Assembly (NCBI RefSeq): GCF_046630445.1
Contig: NC_092333.1
Span: 98,616,001 to 98,680,000 of the forward strand
DNA from: Rutidosis leptorrhynchoides
Taxonomy: Eukaryota > Streptophyta > Magnoliopsida > Asterales > Asteraceae
DNA length: 64,000 nucleotides
Direction of reading: 5' to 3'
In this document: positions 13,133 to 24,716 of the stretch, one piece after another
How positions within the stretch are numbered: position 1 is the stretch's first letter
How the letters are laid out: the number at the start of each line of letters is the position of its first letter
Notes under the pieces: generated by a model
Databases searched by the model: none
Told to the model about the DNA's origin: nothing
What the model saw: only the letters and a program-made list of their open reading frames with translations
Translations under genes and position numbers: made by a program

Positions 13133-14413
13133 TCACTGAATATCCTATTAGTTATAAAAATAAAAATTATATAAGTTATCAAATTAATAGACTTTTCTGA
13201 TTTTGCTCACGTTTCGAATAGCCAATAGATGTAGCAGGTAGCCAGGACCCTTTAAATCGGAAGCCCACAACTCGCCACTAACAAATCCAACTATTACTAC
13301 GAACCAGAAAATTTTGGATGTCTATCAATTTAACCGCTTAAAATAATTTTTCGTTGAAATTTAAAGAAATTTTAGAGAAGAAATAGAAAAAAATCTAAGT
13401 CTTAAAAACTAGAGCGTCGAGAAATAAGAAAGAAAAAGAGCACGTTGAAAAATAAAAGGTCGAAAAATAATAAAAAGAACGTAGCGCGTCGAAACTTAAA
13501 AGTCTAAAAATTAAGAATTAAAAGTTACGTCTAAAAGTATTAAAGCTTAAAAGGAATTCTATATCCAAAACGGTAATAACTTAAAAAAAATACTAAAATC
13601 TTAAAACGGCGTCGCAAAATTCTAAAGCACCTATATCTTAGTCTAAAGAAAAAGCACTTAAGAGATTTTACGGCAAAGCCTAAAAATCTGGATAAAAATA
13701 ACTACGGCAAATACTATATCTTAAAACTAGTTACGAGCAAAAAATATAAAAATACGCTTTAACGATTAAAAATATACAAAATATAAAAATAGGCTTAAAG
13801 TTATAAAAATACAATTTTTATAAAAATATTATTTTTATATTATTATTTTATAAAAGTATTAAGTTTATATATTTAATAAAACTAAATTAAAACTAAAAAT
13901 ACAAAATAAAACTAAATAATACTAATTATTTTATTATTTTAATTAACCCTAAATCTAAATTAATTAATAATAATTATATATATATTAAACCCTAATTCGA
14001 TTTAACTAAGGTAGCAGGCCTGTCTTTACACCTCATGCGACCGCATGAGGTTTATGAACGTTTTCCATGCGTTCGCATGGAGCTGGTTACCAGGCCGGAT
14101 AGTTGGGCCTCTACAGTTAAGCCCGTAAACTTTTTATTTATATTTTTGATTTTTAATTTTCTGTTTTATATTTATATAAAGTATTTATATAAAATAAATA
14201 AAACTTATATTTAAAAACTTAAAATACAAATAAAAATACTTTATAATTTTATATATTTTGAACAACTCTTAAAAATATATATTTTGTTTTTTTTTCTTTT
14301 TATATTTTTTTATTTTTAATATTTAAAACGTATTTTTACAAAAGCGTATTTTTACAAAAGTAAACTAAGAATTTTTTTTTTTATATAGCGTTTCGCTTCC
14401 GGCGTTTAAGTAG
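13133..14413 (-). other. 5' leader of the Athila element
   Basis: A very AT-rich non-coding leader of about 1.3 kb between the PBS and gag. It contains a diverged palindrome pair (14031-14080). No ORF is supported. In element orientation this region would be the packaged RNA leader. Confidence 0.7.
14031..14080. repeat. Pair of diverged palindromes, 32-bp period (leader)
   Basis: CCTCATGCGACCGCATGAGG (14031-14050) and CCATGCGTTCGCATGG (14065-14080). The CATGCG/CGCATG arms start 32 bp apart, as in the other pairs. Only the two central bases and the symmetrical outer bases differ, so symmetry is kept while sequence changes. Confidence 0.9.
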
Positions 14414-14431
14414 TCCCCGGCAACGGCGCCA
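14414..14431 (-). other. Primer-binding site (tRNA-Asp-like) of the Athila element
   Basis: On the minus strand TGGCGCCGTTGCCGGGGA lies 8 bases inside the 5' LTR end. This is the PBS form typical of Athila/Tat elements, matching the 3' end of tRNA-Asp. Confidence 0.85.
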
Positions 14432-14821
14432 AAAATACTTGATGTGCGTAGAGGTGTATACGAAATAGTTATATTTTTACTACGAAATACTATTAAATAC
14501 GATACAATTTTACACAAGTTATTTATTTATTTATAGAGTGGATATACCTAAACCTTGCTACAACATTTATAGGCAGTGTACCTAATTGTACAATAGTGTA
14601 GTTTTTAGTAAGTCCGGTTCGTTCCACAGGGAGCAAGCCAAGTTTAACGCTATATTTTTAAAAACTATATTTATATAAATATAAATATAAATATAATTAG
14701 TATTATTATTATAAAAGGGGGTTTTTACCGTTTAATGACCAGTTTGTCGATTTTAAAACTTTAGTCGCAGTTAAAACCTAATGTAAAATATTAAAAATAA
14801 AAATAACTTAATTTAAAGCGT

Positions 14822-14966
14822 AAAGTAAATGACAATAATTAAAGTGCGATAAATTAAAGTGCGATAAATAAAATGACAATAAATAAAATTGTGATAATTA
14901 AAAAGTACGATAATTAAAATGACAATAAATTAAAGTGCAATAATTAAAAGTGCAATTAAATATGAA
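14822..14966. repeat. Degenerate tandem repeat (AAAATGACAATAAATTAAAGTGCGAT-like)
   Basis: Repeated short words (AATTAAAGTGCGATAA, AAAATGACAATAA) form an irregular array inside the LTR. A similar array occurs at 39305-39400 in a different element. Confidence 0.75.
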
Positions 14967-15707
14967 ATAAAGGAATTATGCTTATTTAAACTTCCGTAAT
15001 CATGATGTTTGACGTGTTGATTTTAGTTTATTACCAGGGGTTAATTGTCCTTTGTCCTGGATTATTTAAAATGTCCATCTGGTTTTTGACCATAACAGTC
15101 CATCAGTCATAAATATAAAGTGCGAGTGTCCTCGTCAAATTATCCTTATATCTGAAGTCAAATATTCCAACTAATTGGGGACTTAAACTATAATTACACC
15201 AATTTTCCTTGTATATAATTCACCCCTGTTTTAATAAGTCCATTAACTATTAATCTATTCCCGTGTCCGGTTAAATGAACGATTATTAGTACTTATAAAT
15301 ATCCCGCCCATCGTGTCCGATCGAGTGTATGTGGTTATTTATAGGTACGTCCAATTGTAAATCTTTATATTAAATTAACGAACTATCATTCAATTAAACA
15401 AATATAAAGCCTATTAATAGCCCATAGTCTAATTTCCACAAGTGTCGTTCTTTTGTCCAAACCCCAATTATGGTACAAAGACCAATTACCCCGTCTTTAA
15501 TATTTAGCCCAATATCATGATTACTTCAATTTAAATAAGCATAATAATAACTTAGCTACGAGACATTAATTTAAAAAGGTTGAACATAACTTACAATGAT
15601 TAATAATAGCGTAGCTGTTACACGGACAGAATTTCGACTTACACACTTACAACATTCGCTAACATACCCTTATTATTATTAAAATTAAAATTAAAATTAA
15701 AATTAAA

Positions 15708-15712
<5 letters not shown>

Positions 15713-15803
<91 letters not shown>
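15713..15803. repeat. (TA)n microsatellite in the 5' LTR
   Basis: Counterpart of the tract at 785-878, about 90 bp of alternating TA. Confidence 0.95.
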
Positions 15804-15805
<2 letters not shown>

Positions 15806-15888
15806 CGTTGAGAGATAGAGAAGAGAAAAAGATGTATGAAATTCGACCAAAACTGCGAAATTTATAGGACCTGACCCAAAATTTGGGG

Positions 15889-15936
15889 CCATGCGATCGC
15901 ATGGAAATTGGTCTTGCTAGCCATGCGATCACATGG
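15889..15936. repeat. Pair of 16-bp palindromes, 32-bp period (5' LTR)
   Basis: The first copy at 15889-15904 is perfect. The second at 15921-15936 has one G to A change (CATGCGATCACATG) that breaks one CpG. The period of 32 bp matches the other pairs. Confidence 0.95.
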
Positions 15937-16405
15937 CCTGGGATTCCAGCTCACATTCGTTTGTTTTCTTGTTTGCCGACGGTTTTATATATAATATAAT
16001 ATATATATATAATTTTAAGAATTAATTATATATTATATTATATTCATGTGCATAGTAGACTTGTAATTTTTAGTCCGTTGAGTCGAGCGTTGAGAGTTGA
16101 CTCTGGTCCCGGTTCCTGATTTTTGAACGTCCTTGCGTACAATTTAATATCTTGTATTTTGCGTTTTGCTGCTCGTACTCTTGTAACTTTTAGACGTTTC
16201 TCATCAATAATTTGAACCACTTTGATTGTACTTTGTACTTTTTAGCTTTTTGGTCGGTTGTGTCTTCAAATCGTCGAATCTGTCTTTTGTCTTCACCTTT
16301 TATTATTTAAACGAATATCACTTGTAAATAGAAAAATTGCAACTAAAATCTTGTCTTTCTTGAGGGATAATGCTATGAAATATATGTTCGTTTTTAGCAT
16401 TATCA

Positions 16406-16614
16406 ATATCCATATGTATGTCATCATATAGTTTTTACAAGTTTTAACGTTCGTGAATCGCCGGTCAACTTGGGTGGTCAATTGTCTATATAAAACCTAT
16501 TTCAATTAATCAAGTCTTAACAAGTTTGATTGCTTAACATGTTGGAAACACTTAATCATGTAAATATCAATTTCATTTAATATATATAAACATGGAAAAG
16601 TTTGGGTCACTACA
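16406..16614 (-). repeat. LTR fragment of a second Tekay-family copy, interrupted by the Athila insertion
   Basis: This is the reverse complement of the first about 210 bp of the LTR at 20366/30337, starting on the minus strand with TGTAGTGACCC at 16614. The rest of this element must lie beyond the left window edge, on the far side of the Athila element. Its start abuts TAGCA (16615-16619), the expected target duplication. It sits in an intron of the left CACTA gene, just after the GT donor. Confidence 0.85.
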
Positions 16615-17850
16615 TAGCACTAACCCATTTTGTTGGTGTGTCTTCAAGTTCACAAAACTTAGTCCATTTTTCTGGACTTATGAATCCGTACTCTTTATCT
16701 TTCTTATAAGGAAGCTTCCCTTGATCCATATAATTTTTTAGCTTCCTCCTGAATCTCGTAAACACACTGTTGCAGTTTTTAAGTGTCTGTTTCTTAGCAA
16801 AATCATCTTTTATAGCATGTTGTTTCTGTAGACGTTTAAAATAAGTGGTCAATGTTGTTACATATATAAAGACAGAATTACTTAAACCCAAATTTCTTAG
16901 AATTTTGTAATTTATACCTTGATTTTCAACCACAAGGCATCTTTGTCGTTGGGATGTACCTTTTTCCAAGTATCGACAAGAAAATTAATCATACGCCTTG
17001 TCAAAACACCTATGTTACTGGAAAAGGCTTTTTGATTTTTTCCTCTAGCATCGCCAAATCTATTGAATTCAACCTCACCGGATATTTTTTTCAGTTTCTT
17101 GTTGACGCCTCTTTTCGGCGGATCATAATTTTCCTGAAATTCCTCGTTCATATCCGTATGACAGTTATCATGTTGGTCCTGTGCACATAAAAAATACATT
17201 AGTCAACAACACAATAATTAAATCTTAAAGTTATCATGTTTGTGCTTTAGTTTGATATGTGTTTTGCTTGTCACTTATCAGATCATTTTCTATACATAAC
17301 TAGTTTATCTGTTGGTTTCTATACAGAATTCGTAAAACATACTGTCCATAATGGTTGAACACTTGAACCCTACCACATTTGTTTTCTTGACCGATGAAAA
17401 ATCAAATTTTGAACAACAGTAAAAAATTGAACCCAACAAAAATTCATAACTTGAACAACAGTAAGTAAACTAGTTTTATTAATTCTAGTAACATAACAAT
17501 AACAACATGCTGGACATAAAGCTTTTATTAATTCTACTTATATATCATATTTATGTCAATAACTAGTATACTTAAAGAATTCATAAAATAAACACAACAA
17601 GAAGTAACATGAACAAGAACATCAGTCATAATTAAAGTAATGTACTTACAGAATTCATAACCTTATTAGGTCCTTCGATATTAGCAGTTCGTTTGTACAA
17701 GCTATTTGCTATTCTTTTAGTGTAACGAATTCATGCAAATTAAAATCAAAGATAACGTAATTAAAATACTGAAGATTGAAATCAAAATTGAATTAGAATC
17801 GAACATGCATATAAAATAAAATCAAACAATTCGATTGGGGAACTCACCAT
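16615..17850 (-). pseudogene. CACTA second gene, left partial copy (plant transposase Ptta/En/Spm-like)
   Basis: A minus-strand gene divergent from TNP2. Exon 1 ends with an ATG at 17850-17848 followed at once by a GTGAG donor. A later coding exon at 17178-16918 encodes KRGVNKKLK ... FSSNIGVLTRRMINFLVD and ends LWLKIK before GTATAA. The next at 16825-16625 starts KQHAIKDDFAKK, contains FRRKLKNYM and SPEKWTKFCE, and ends before GTTAGT. The same exon order and residues (about half identical) recur in the plus-strand gene at 47158-47700, which supports the splicing. The visible exons have no stop. The gene is cut at 16614 by a retrotransposon in the following intron and the rest is outside the window. 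Exon(s) between 17179 and 17847 were not resolved. Confidence 0.65.
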
Positions 17851-18388
17851 ACATCTTACTTCTTGTACGATTTAGAAATTAGGTTATACAAATTGAATAG
17901 GATTGGGTTTTGTTGCAGATTGAACAACTACGGGTTTCAATTGGAAATGATTATGCTATTATGAAAATGAATTAAAATTCTGTGGCTTTGATGAAAGGGG
18001 AATTGAATAGGGTTTGATTCAGGTTTTGAAAGGATAATTGTTAGTTGACGATCAATTAGATAAACAAATGATCTGGTTACGGGGTCTTGTTATATCTATT
18101 AGGGTTCATAGAATGTCGATGGTGATCGACGAGTAATTGGGATTTGGAAGTTGGGAATTGGGGTTCACGTATAGAATGTCGATGAGTAATGTCGATGGTG
18201 ATATAGATGAATTATGTTATTAATTAAATACAGATGATAATAATTAAATACTTATAATTTATGATATTATATTTACTTATGTTATTATATATATATATAC
18301 TTATACTTATAAATTATAATAATAATTAAATACATCATAGTTGTTGATTAATTTGTATTAATCCTTTAATTTTCTGATTTTTATACAG
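17851..18388. promoter_or_regulatory. Divergent intergenic region of the CACTA element
   Basis: About 0.5 kb separates the first ATG of the minus-strand second gene from the TNP2 start. The part nearest the minus gene resembles a plant 5' UTR (ACCCTAAT- and CAAACCCTATTC-like words on the minus strand). The part nearest TNP2 is AT-rich with TATATATATA at about 18287-18298. A shared bidirectional promoter is inference from position. Confidence 0.4.
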
Positions 18389-20365
18389 ATGGATCGGATT
18401 GATCGGACTAAATGGATGTACGACATAGGACGGACTAGCACCGACTATCTGAAACGGCTTGAAGAATTTATAACCATTGCGGAGACTGATCAATTAAATA
18501 AAGGAAGCACTGTAATCATTTGTCCTTGTGGGAAGTCCTTCAAGGATTCTACCGATATAAGAAATCATCTTATAATAAACGGATTTATGAGAGGGTACAC
18601 GTGTTGGTCTTATCACGGTGAATCATTAACCGATCATAACCCATGCTCTTCAGATTCCAATCAATTAAACGAAGAAGATTCATACATTAGTGATAACGAT
18701 AATTTTGAGGCCATGTTTGAGGATATTGAGGATAATGTTGACGAAAAGTATCATGAGAAATTTGAACAACTTAAAGTTGACTCTGAAAAACCGTTATACA
18801 ATGGTTGTACGAAATTTTCAAAACTTTCTGCCATGATAAAACTGTTAAAATTAAAAGCAAACAATGGTTGGAGCGACACAAGTTTCACTAGCATGTTAGA
18901 GTTGTTGCATAAAATGCTCCCCGCAAATAATGAGTTGCCGATTTCAACATACTATGCCAAGAAATTGATGTGCCCGATGGGATTGAAAATACAAAGAATA
19001 CATGCATGTCCAAATGATTATATGCTATACAGGAATGAAAATGAAAACCTTCATGAATGTAAGGTATGTGGTACATCTAGGTATAAACGTGGAAAACCAA
19101 CTGACGAAGACAGTGACGAAAATGGACCTCCTGTAAAAGTATTGTGGTATTTCCCTATCATACCAAGATTGAAGAGGTTATTTGCAAATACCAAAACTGC
19201 AAAATTATTACATTGGCATGCGGAAGAGCATAAAAAGGATGGAAAAATAAGACATGTGGCCGATTAAGTTCAATGGAGAACTATTGATAACGAATTTGAA
19301 GACTTTGGGAATGAGATACGAAATATTAGGTTGGGACTTAGTTCAGATGGAATGAATCCTTTCGGAGATTTGAGTAGCGGTCATAGCACGTGGCCTGTTT
19401 TGTTATGCATTTACAACCTTCCATCTTGGCTATGTATGAAATGAAAACACATATTGCTATCCCTTTTAATTCAAGGCCCAAAACAACCTGGAAACGACAT
19501 TGATGTTTATTTGGCACCGTTGATTGATGACTTAAAGTTACTATGGGATACCGGTGTACAACTCTATGATTCATACAAGAAAGATTACTTCCAACTACGG
19601 GCAATGCTTTTTTGCACCATTAATGATTTTCCAGCGTATGGTAATTTGTCTGGATATACTACGAAAGGGAAAAAGGCATGTCCTGTTTGTGAGAAAAATA
19701 CTCACTCGATATGGTTGAAAAATTGTAGGAAACCAGCATTTATGGGTCATAGAAGAGAGCTTGCTGTGAATCACCCTTATCGCTTCAAAAATGACTTATT
19801 TGATGGTACTGTAGAGAAAAGCGTTCTACCGCCACGATCGGATGGAAACACTATTTTCAAAATGGTTAGGAAGCTAAAAGTTGTGTTGGGAAAAACCGGT
19901 AATGGTCCGCCGAAAGGGATGTGAAAAAAAAATCCATATTTTGGGAATTACCGTACTGGAAGCATTTGCGCGTCCGACATTGTCTAGATGTTATGCATAT
20001 CGAGAAAAATGTTAGTGAAAGTTTGGTGGGGTTACTGTTGAACATTCCTGGAAAAACAAAAGACGGAATTAAGGTTCGAAAGGACATGGAACTAATGAAT
20101 ATCAGACCTGAGTTAACACCTAAACCAATACCAGGAAGGATCACAAAGTTTCTTCCCCCAGCTTGTTACACCATGTCGAAGGACGAGAAAACTAAATTTT
20201 GCGAATGTTTATATGGTGTTAAGGTTCCATCAGGTTATTCGTCTAACATTAGGAAATTGGTTTCGATAAAAGATTTGAAGTTATCCGGTATGAAGTCACA
20301 TGACTGTCATGTACTAATGACTCAGATGATTCCTATTGTAATTCGTGGAATTTTACCTGACCGCA
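18389..20365 (+). pseudogene. CACTA TNP2-type transposase, N-terminal and core block
   Basis: The start at 18389 fits the family opening (MDR...WMYD, YLKRLEEFI, then CPCGKSFKD and a zinc-binding-like CPC/H arrangement with GYTCWSYHGE). The transposase_21-type core follows: LGLSSDGMNPFGD, WPVLLCIYNLPSWLC, IQGPKQPGNDIDVYLAPLID, INDFPAYGNLSGY with KACPVC, and IFWELPYWKHL ... HCLDVMHIEKNV. The acidic residues of the core (for example in SSDG, NDID and LDVMH) are present, but I cannot assign the catalytic triad with certainty. Lesions: TAA at 19265-19267, TGA at 19441-19443, and a frameshift in an A-run at about 19923-19931. The Tekay element then splits the codon run at 20365. In intact relatives the protein cuts and joins CACTA ends. 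Confidence 0.85.
20361..20365. repeat. Target-site duplication CCGCA, left copy
   Basis: CCGCA directly precedes the LTR start TGTAGTGACC. The matching copy is at 33775-33779, and the TNP2 reading continues correctly if one copy is removed. Confidence 0.95.
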
Positions 20366-23300
20366 TGTAGTGACCCGAACTTTTCCATGTTTATATATAT
20401 ATATATATTAAATGAAATTGTTATTTACATGATTAAGTGTTTCCAACATGTTAAGCAATCAAACTTGTTAAGACTTGATTAATTGAAATAGGTTTCATAT
20501 AGACAATTGACCACCCAAGTTGACCGGTGATTCACGAACGTTAAAACTTGTAAAAACTATACGATGACATATATATGGTTATATATATAGTTAACATGAT
20601 TTTATTATAAGTATGTATCTCATTAGGTATTTTAACAATGAGTTATATACATAAAAATGAGACTATTAATTTAAGAAACTCGAAAACGATATATATAACG
20701 ATTATCGTTATAACAACGTCTTACTAGGTACATATGAATCATATTAAGATATTGATACACTTGGTTAATTATGTTAAATTATAAGTAAATATATTATTAA
20801 GTGTATTAACAATGAAATACATATGTAAAAATAAGACTACTAACTTAATGATTTCGAAACGAGACATATATGTAACGATTATCGTTGTAACGACATTTAA
20901 CTGTATATATATCATACTAAGATATATTATATATCAAAATATCATGATAATATAACAATTTAACATCTCATTTGTTATAATAAACAATGGGTTAACAACA
21001 TTCAACAAGATCGTTAACCTAAAGGTTTCAAAACAACATTTACATGTAACGACTAACGATGACTTAACGACTCAGTTAAAATGTATATACATGTAGTGTT
21101 TTAATATGTATTCATACACTTTTGAAAGACTTCAAGACACTTATCAAAATACTTCTACTTAACAAAAATGCTTACAATTACATCCTCGTTCAGTTTCATC
21201 AACAATTCTACTATTATGCACCCGTATTCGTACTCGTACAATACACAGCTTTTAGATGTATGTACTATTGGTATATACACTCCAATGATCAGCTCTTAGC
21301 AGCCCATGTGAGTCACCTAACATATGTGAGAACCATTATTTGGCAACTAGCATGAAATATATCATAAAATTACAAAAATATGAGTAATCATTCATGACTT
21401 ATTTACATGAAAACAAAATTACATATCCTTTATATCTTATCCATACACCAATGACCAAAAACACCTACAAACACTTTCATTCTTCAATTTTCTTCATCTA
21501 ATTGATCTCTCTCAAGTTCTATCTTCAAGTTCTAAGTGTTCTTCATAAATTCCAAAAGTTCTAGTTTCATAAAATCAAGAATACTTCCAAGATTGCAAGT
21601 TTACTTCCAAGTTTTCTAAATCCATTCCAAGTAATCATCCAAGATCAAGAAACCTTTGATACTTACAGTAGGTTATCTTTCTAATACAAGGTAATAATCA
21701 TATTCAAACTTTAATTCAATTTCTATAACTATAACAATCTTATTTCGAGTGGAAATCTTACTTGAAATTGTTTTCGTGTCATGATTCTGCTTCAAGAACT
21801 TTCAAGCCATCCAAGGATCCTTTGAAGCTAGATCTATTTTTCTAATTTCCAGTAGGTTTATCCAAGGAACTTGAGGTAGTAATGATGTTCATAACATCAT
21901 TCGATTCATACATATAAAGCTATCTTATTCGAAGGTTTAAACTTGTAATCACTAGAACATAGTTTAGTTAATTCTAAACTTGTTCGCAAATAAAAGTTAA
22001 TCCTTCTAACTTGACTTTTAAAATCAACTAAACACATGTTCTATATCTATATGATATGCTAACTTAATGATTTAAAACCTGGAAACACGAAAAACACCGT
22101 AAAATCGGATTTACGCCGTCGTAGTAACACCGCGGGCTGTTTTGGGTTAGTTAATTAAAAACTCTGATAAAATTTGATTTAAAAGTTGTTATTCTGGGAA
22201 AATGATTTTTAATATGAACATGAAACTATATCCAAATGGTCATCTAGACGTCGTTCTTTCGACTGAAATGACTACCTTTACAAAAATGACTTGTAACTTA
22301 TTTTTCCGACTATAAACCTATACTTTTTCTGTTTAGATTCATAAAATAGAGTTCAATATGAAACCATAGCAATTTAATTCACTCAAAACGGATTTAAAAT
22401 GAAGAAGTAATGGGTAAAACAAGATTGGATAATTTTTCTCATTTTAGCTACGTGAAAATTGGTAGCAAATCTATTCCAACCATAACTTAATCAACTTGTA
22501 TTATATATTATATAATCTTGAGATACCATAGACACGTATACAATGTTTCGACCTATCATGTCGACACATCTATATATATTTCGGAACAACCATAGACACT
22601 CTATATGTGAATGTTGGAGTTAGCTATACAGGGTTGAGGTTGATTCCAAAATATATATAGTTTGAGTTGTGATCAATACTGAGATACGTATACACTGGGT
22701 CGTGGATTGATTCAAGATAATATTTATCGATTTATTTCTGTACATCTAACTGTGGATAACTAGTTGTAGGTTACTAACAAGGACAACTGACTTAATAAAC
22801 TTAAAACATCAAAATATATTAAAAGTGTTGTAAATATATTTTGAACATACTTTGATATATATGTATATATTGTTATAGGTTCGTGAATCAACCAGTGGCC
22901 AAGTCTTACTTCCCAACGAAGTAAAAATCTGTGAAAGTGAGTTATAGTCCCACTTTTAAAATCTAATATTTTTGGGATGAGAATACATGCAGGTTTTATA
23001 AATGATTTACAAAATAGACACAAGTACGCGAAACTACATTCTATGGTTGAATTATCGAAATCGAATATGCCCCTTTTTATTAAGTCTGGTAATCTAAGAA
23101 TTAGGGAACAGACACCCTAATTGACGCGAATCCTAAAGATAGATCTATTGGGCCTAACAAACCCCATCCAAAGTACCGGATGCTTTAGTACTTCGAAATT
23201 TATATCATATCCGAAGGGTGTCCTGGAATGATGGGGATATTCTTATATATGCATCTTGTTAATGTCGGTTACCAGGTGTTCACCATATGAATGATTTTTA

Positions 23301-23770
23301 TCTCTATGTATGGGATGTGTATTGAAATATGAAATCTTGTGGTCTATTGTTACGATTTGATATATATAGGTTAAACCTATAACTCACCAACATTTTTGTT
23401 GACGTTTAAAGCATGTTTATTCTCAGGTGAATACTAAGAGCTTCCGCTGTTGCATACTAAAATAAGGACAAGATTTGGAGTCCATGTTTGTATGATATTG
23501 TGTAAAAACTGCATTCAAGAAACTGATTTCGATGTAACATATTTGTATTGTAAACCATTATGTAATGGTCGTGTGTAAACATGATATTTTAGATTATCAT
23601 TATTTGATAATCTACGTAAAGCTTTTTAAACCTTTATTTATGAAATAAAGGTTATGGTTTGTTTTAAAAATGAATGCAGTCTTTGAAAAACGTCTCATAT
23701 AGAGGTCAAAACCTCGCAACGAAATCGATTAATATGGAACGTTTTTAATCAATAAGAACGGGACATTTCA
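20366..23770 (+). repeat. 5' LTR of the Tekay element (3405 bp)
   Basis: Starts TGTAGTGACCCG and ends GGGACATTTCA. It is 33 bp shorter than the 3' LTR overall. The main difference is a deletion in this copy near 22238, where the 3' LTR has about 37 extra bases (32199-32240). It contains a conserved block shared with the other Tekay relative (23227-23435). Confidence 0.93.
21429..21437 (+). promoter_or_regulatory. Candidate TATA box in the Tekay LTR
   Basis: CCTTTATATC lies about 30-40 bp upstream of a pyrimidine/CA-rich stretch (ACACTTTCATTCTTCAATTT) that looks like a plant transcript 5' end. It is the same in the 3' LTR near 31390. Position and composition only; the start site is not proven. 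Confidence 0.4.
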
Positions 23771-23771
23771 G

Positions 23772-23789
23772 TTGGTATCTGAGCGTTGG
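23772..23789 (+). other. Primer-binding site (tRNA-Met-like) of the Tekay element
   Basis: TTGGTATCTGAGCGTTGG begins one base after the LTR end. It matches the initiator tRNA-Met PBS typical of Ty3/gypsy chromoviruses, apart from T in place of A in TATCAGAG. Confidence 0.8.
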
Positions 23790-23979
23790 TCTTAGAGAAC
23801 CATAAAATTTGCATTAGTGTGTCTTATCGAGTTTGTTAGGATGCATTAGTGAGTCTGGACTTCGACCGTGTTTTCTTTAAAAATGATTGCTTAACATTTT
23901 TGTTGGAAACTATATATTATTAACATGTATATATTAGGTGATATATTAATCTCTTAACATGTTTGATATTATGTGATAG

Positions 23980-24564
23980 ATGTCTACCTCTAGCACAAAT
24001 CTCATTGACTCACCTAATAATAACGAAGAGTCGAATATATATTGGACTGATTCACAAGTTCCCGAAGAAGAACCGGAAGAAGAATCAAAACCGGAAGAAG
24101 AATCAGAACCGGAAGAGGAGGAACCGGAGGAGGAAATAGAACCGGTGGGGGAAATAATAAAACGGTTAAGTAAAAGAAAATCCTCAACCAACCGACCAAG
24201 GTTAATTATGGTCAATGGTGTTTCCGCCAAGGAAGCAAAATATTGGGAGGATTACCAATTCTCCGATGAATCGGATTCCGACGAGAATTCCGATGATGTT
24301 ATAGAAATTACCCCAACTGAATTTAAAAAGGCAAAAGAAAATAATAAGGGAAAGGGCATAAAAATAGAGAAATCTAATTCCAACCCCGATGAACTTTATA
24401 TGTATCGTCAACCCCCGAAACCCTTAAGTTGTAACAATGACCCGGGAACCTCTAAACCACCAGGTTTTTCTAAACCGTTGTGGAAAACGACAGCTCGTAT
24501 TAGGGGAACATCATATATCCCTAGAACTTGGCAAAACGAACCAAAACCGAAGAAGAAGAAATGA
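23980..24564 (+). CDS. Acidic leader ORF of the Tekay element, unknown function
   Basis: A complete 194-codon ORF starting 210 bp after the LTR. Residues about 28-60 are a run of Glu/Pro (EEEPEEES-type repeats). A middle segment has ITPTEFKKAKENNKGKG, and the C-terminus is basic (ARIRGTSYIPRTW, ending KPKKKK, a possible nuclear-localisation tail). It is not gag, protease or any pol domain I know. The frame is undamaged while gag-pol downstream carries two stops. It may be an extra regulatory protein of this family, or part of the same captured segment as the F-box gene. The acidic part is low complexity, so homology searches should use the C-terminal 90 residues. Confidence 0.55.
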   Translation: MSTSSTNLIDSPNNNEESNIYWTDSQVPEEEPEEESKPEEESEPEEEEPEEEIEPVGEIIKRLSKRKSSTNRPRLIMVNGVSAKEAKYWEDYQFSDESDSDENSDDVIEITPTEFKKAKENNKGKGIKIEKSNSNPDELYMYRQPPKPLSCNNDPGTSKPPGFSKPLWKTTARIRGTSYIPRTWQNEPKPKKKK

Positions 24565-24716
24565 GCGAGTCGGAATAAGATAGTTGTATGCGTGTGGTGT
24601 AATATATGTAATATAGTGTGCTTATGCTTTATGATATATGTAAAAATTGCTTGTATTAATAAGTATTTTTTTTTATGAATCTAACTCTTGTCTATTTTAC
24701 AGTATAAAAACACAAA

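Larger units (their letters stand above)
14440..16405 (-). repeat. 5' LTR of the Athila element (1966 bp)
   Basis: Boundaries are TGAT at 14440 and ATCA at 16405 on the plus strand, giving TG...CA ends in either reading. It matches the partial LTR at 1-1475. It contains the (TA)n tract, a palindrome pair (one arm mutated) and a degenerate A/T-rich tandem stretch near its inner end. Small differences between the two LTRs indicate an insertion that is not recent. Confidence 0.9.
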
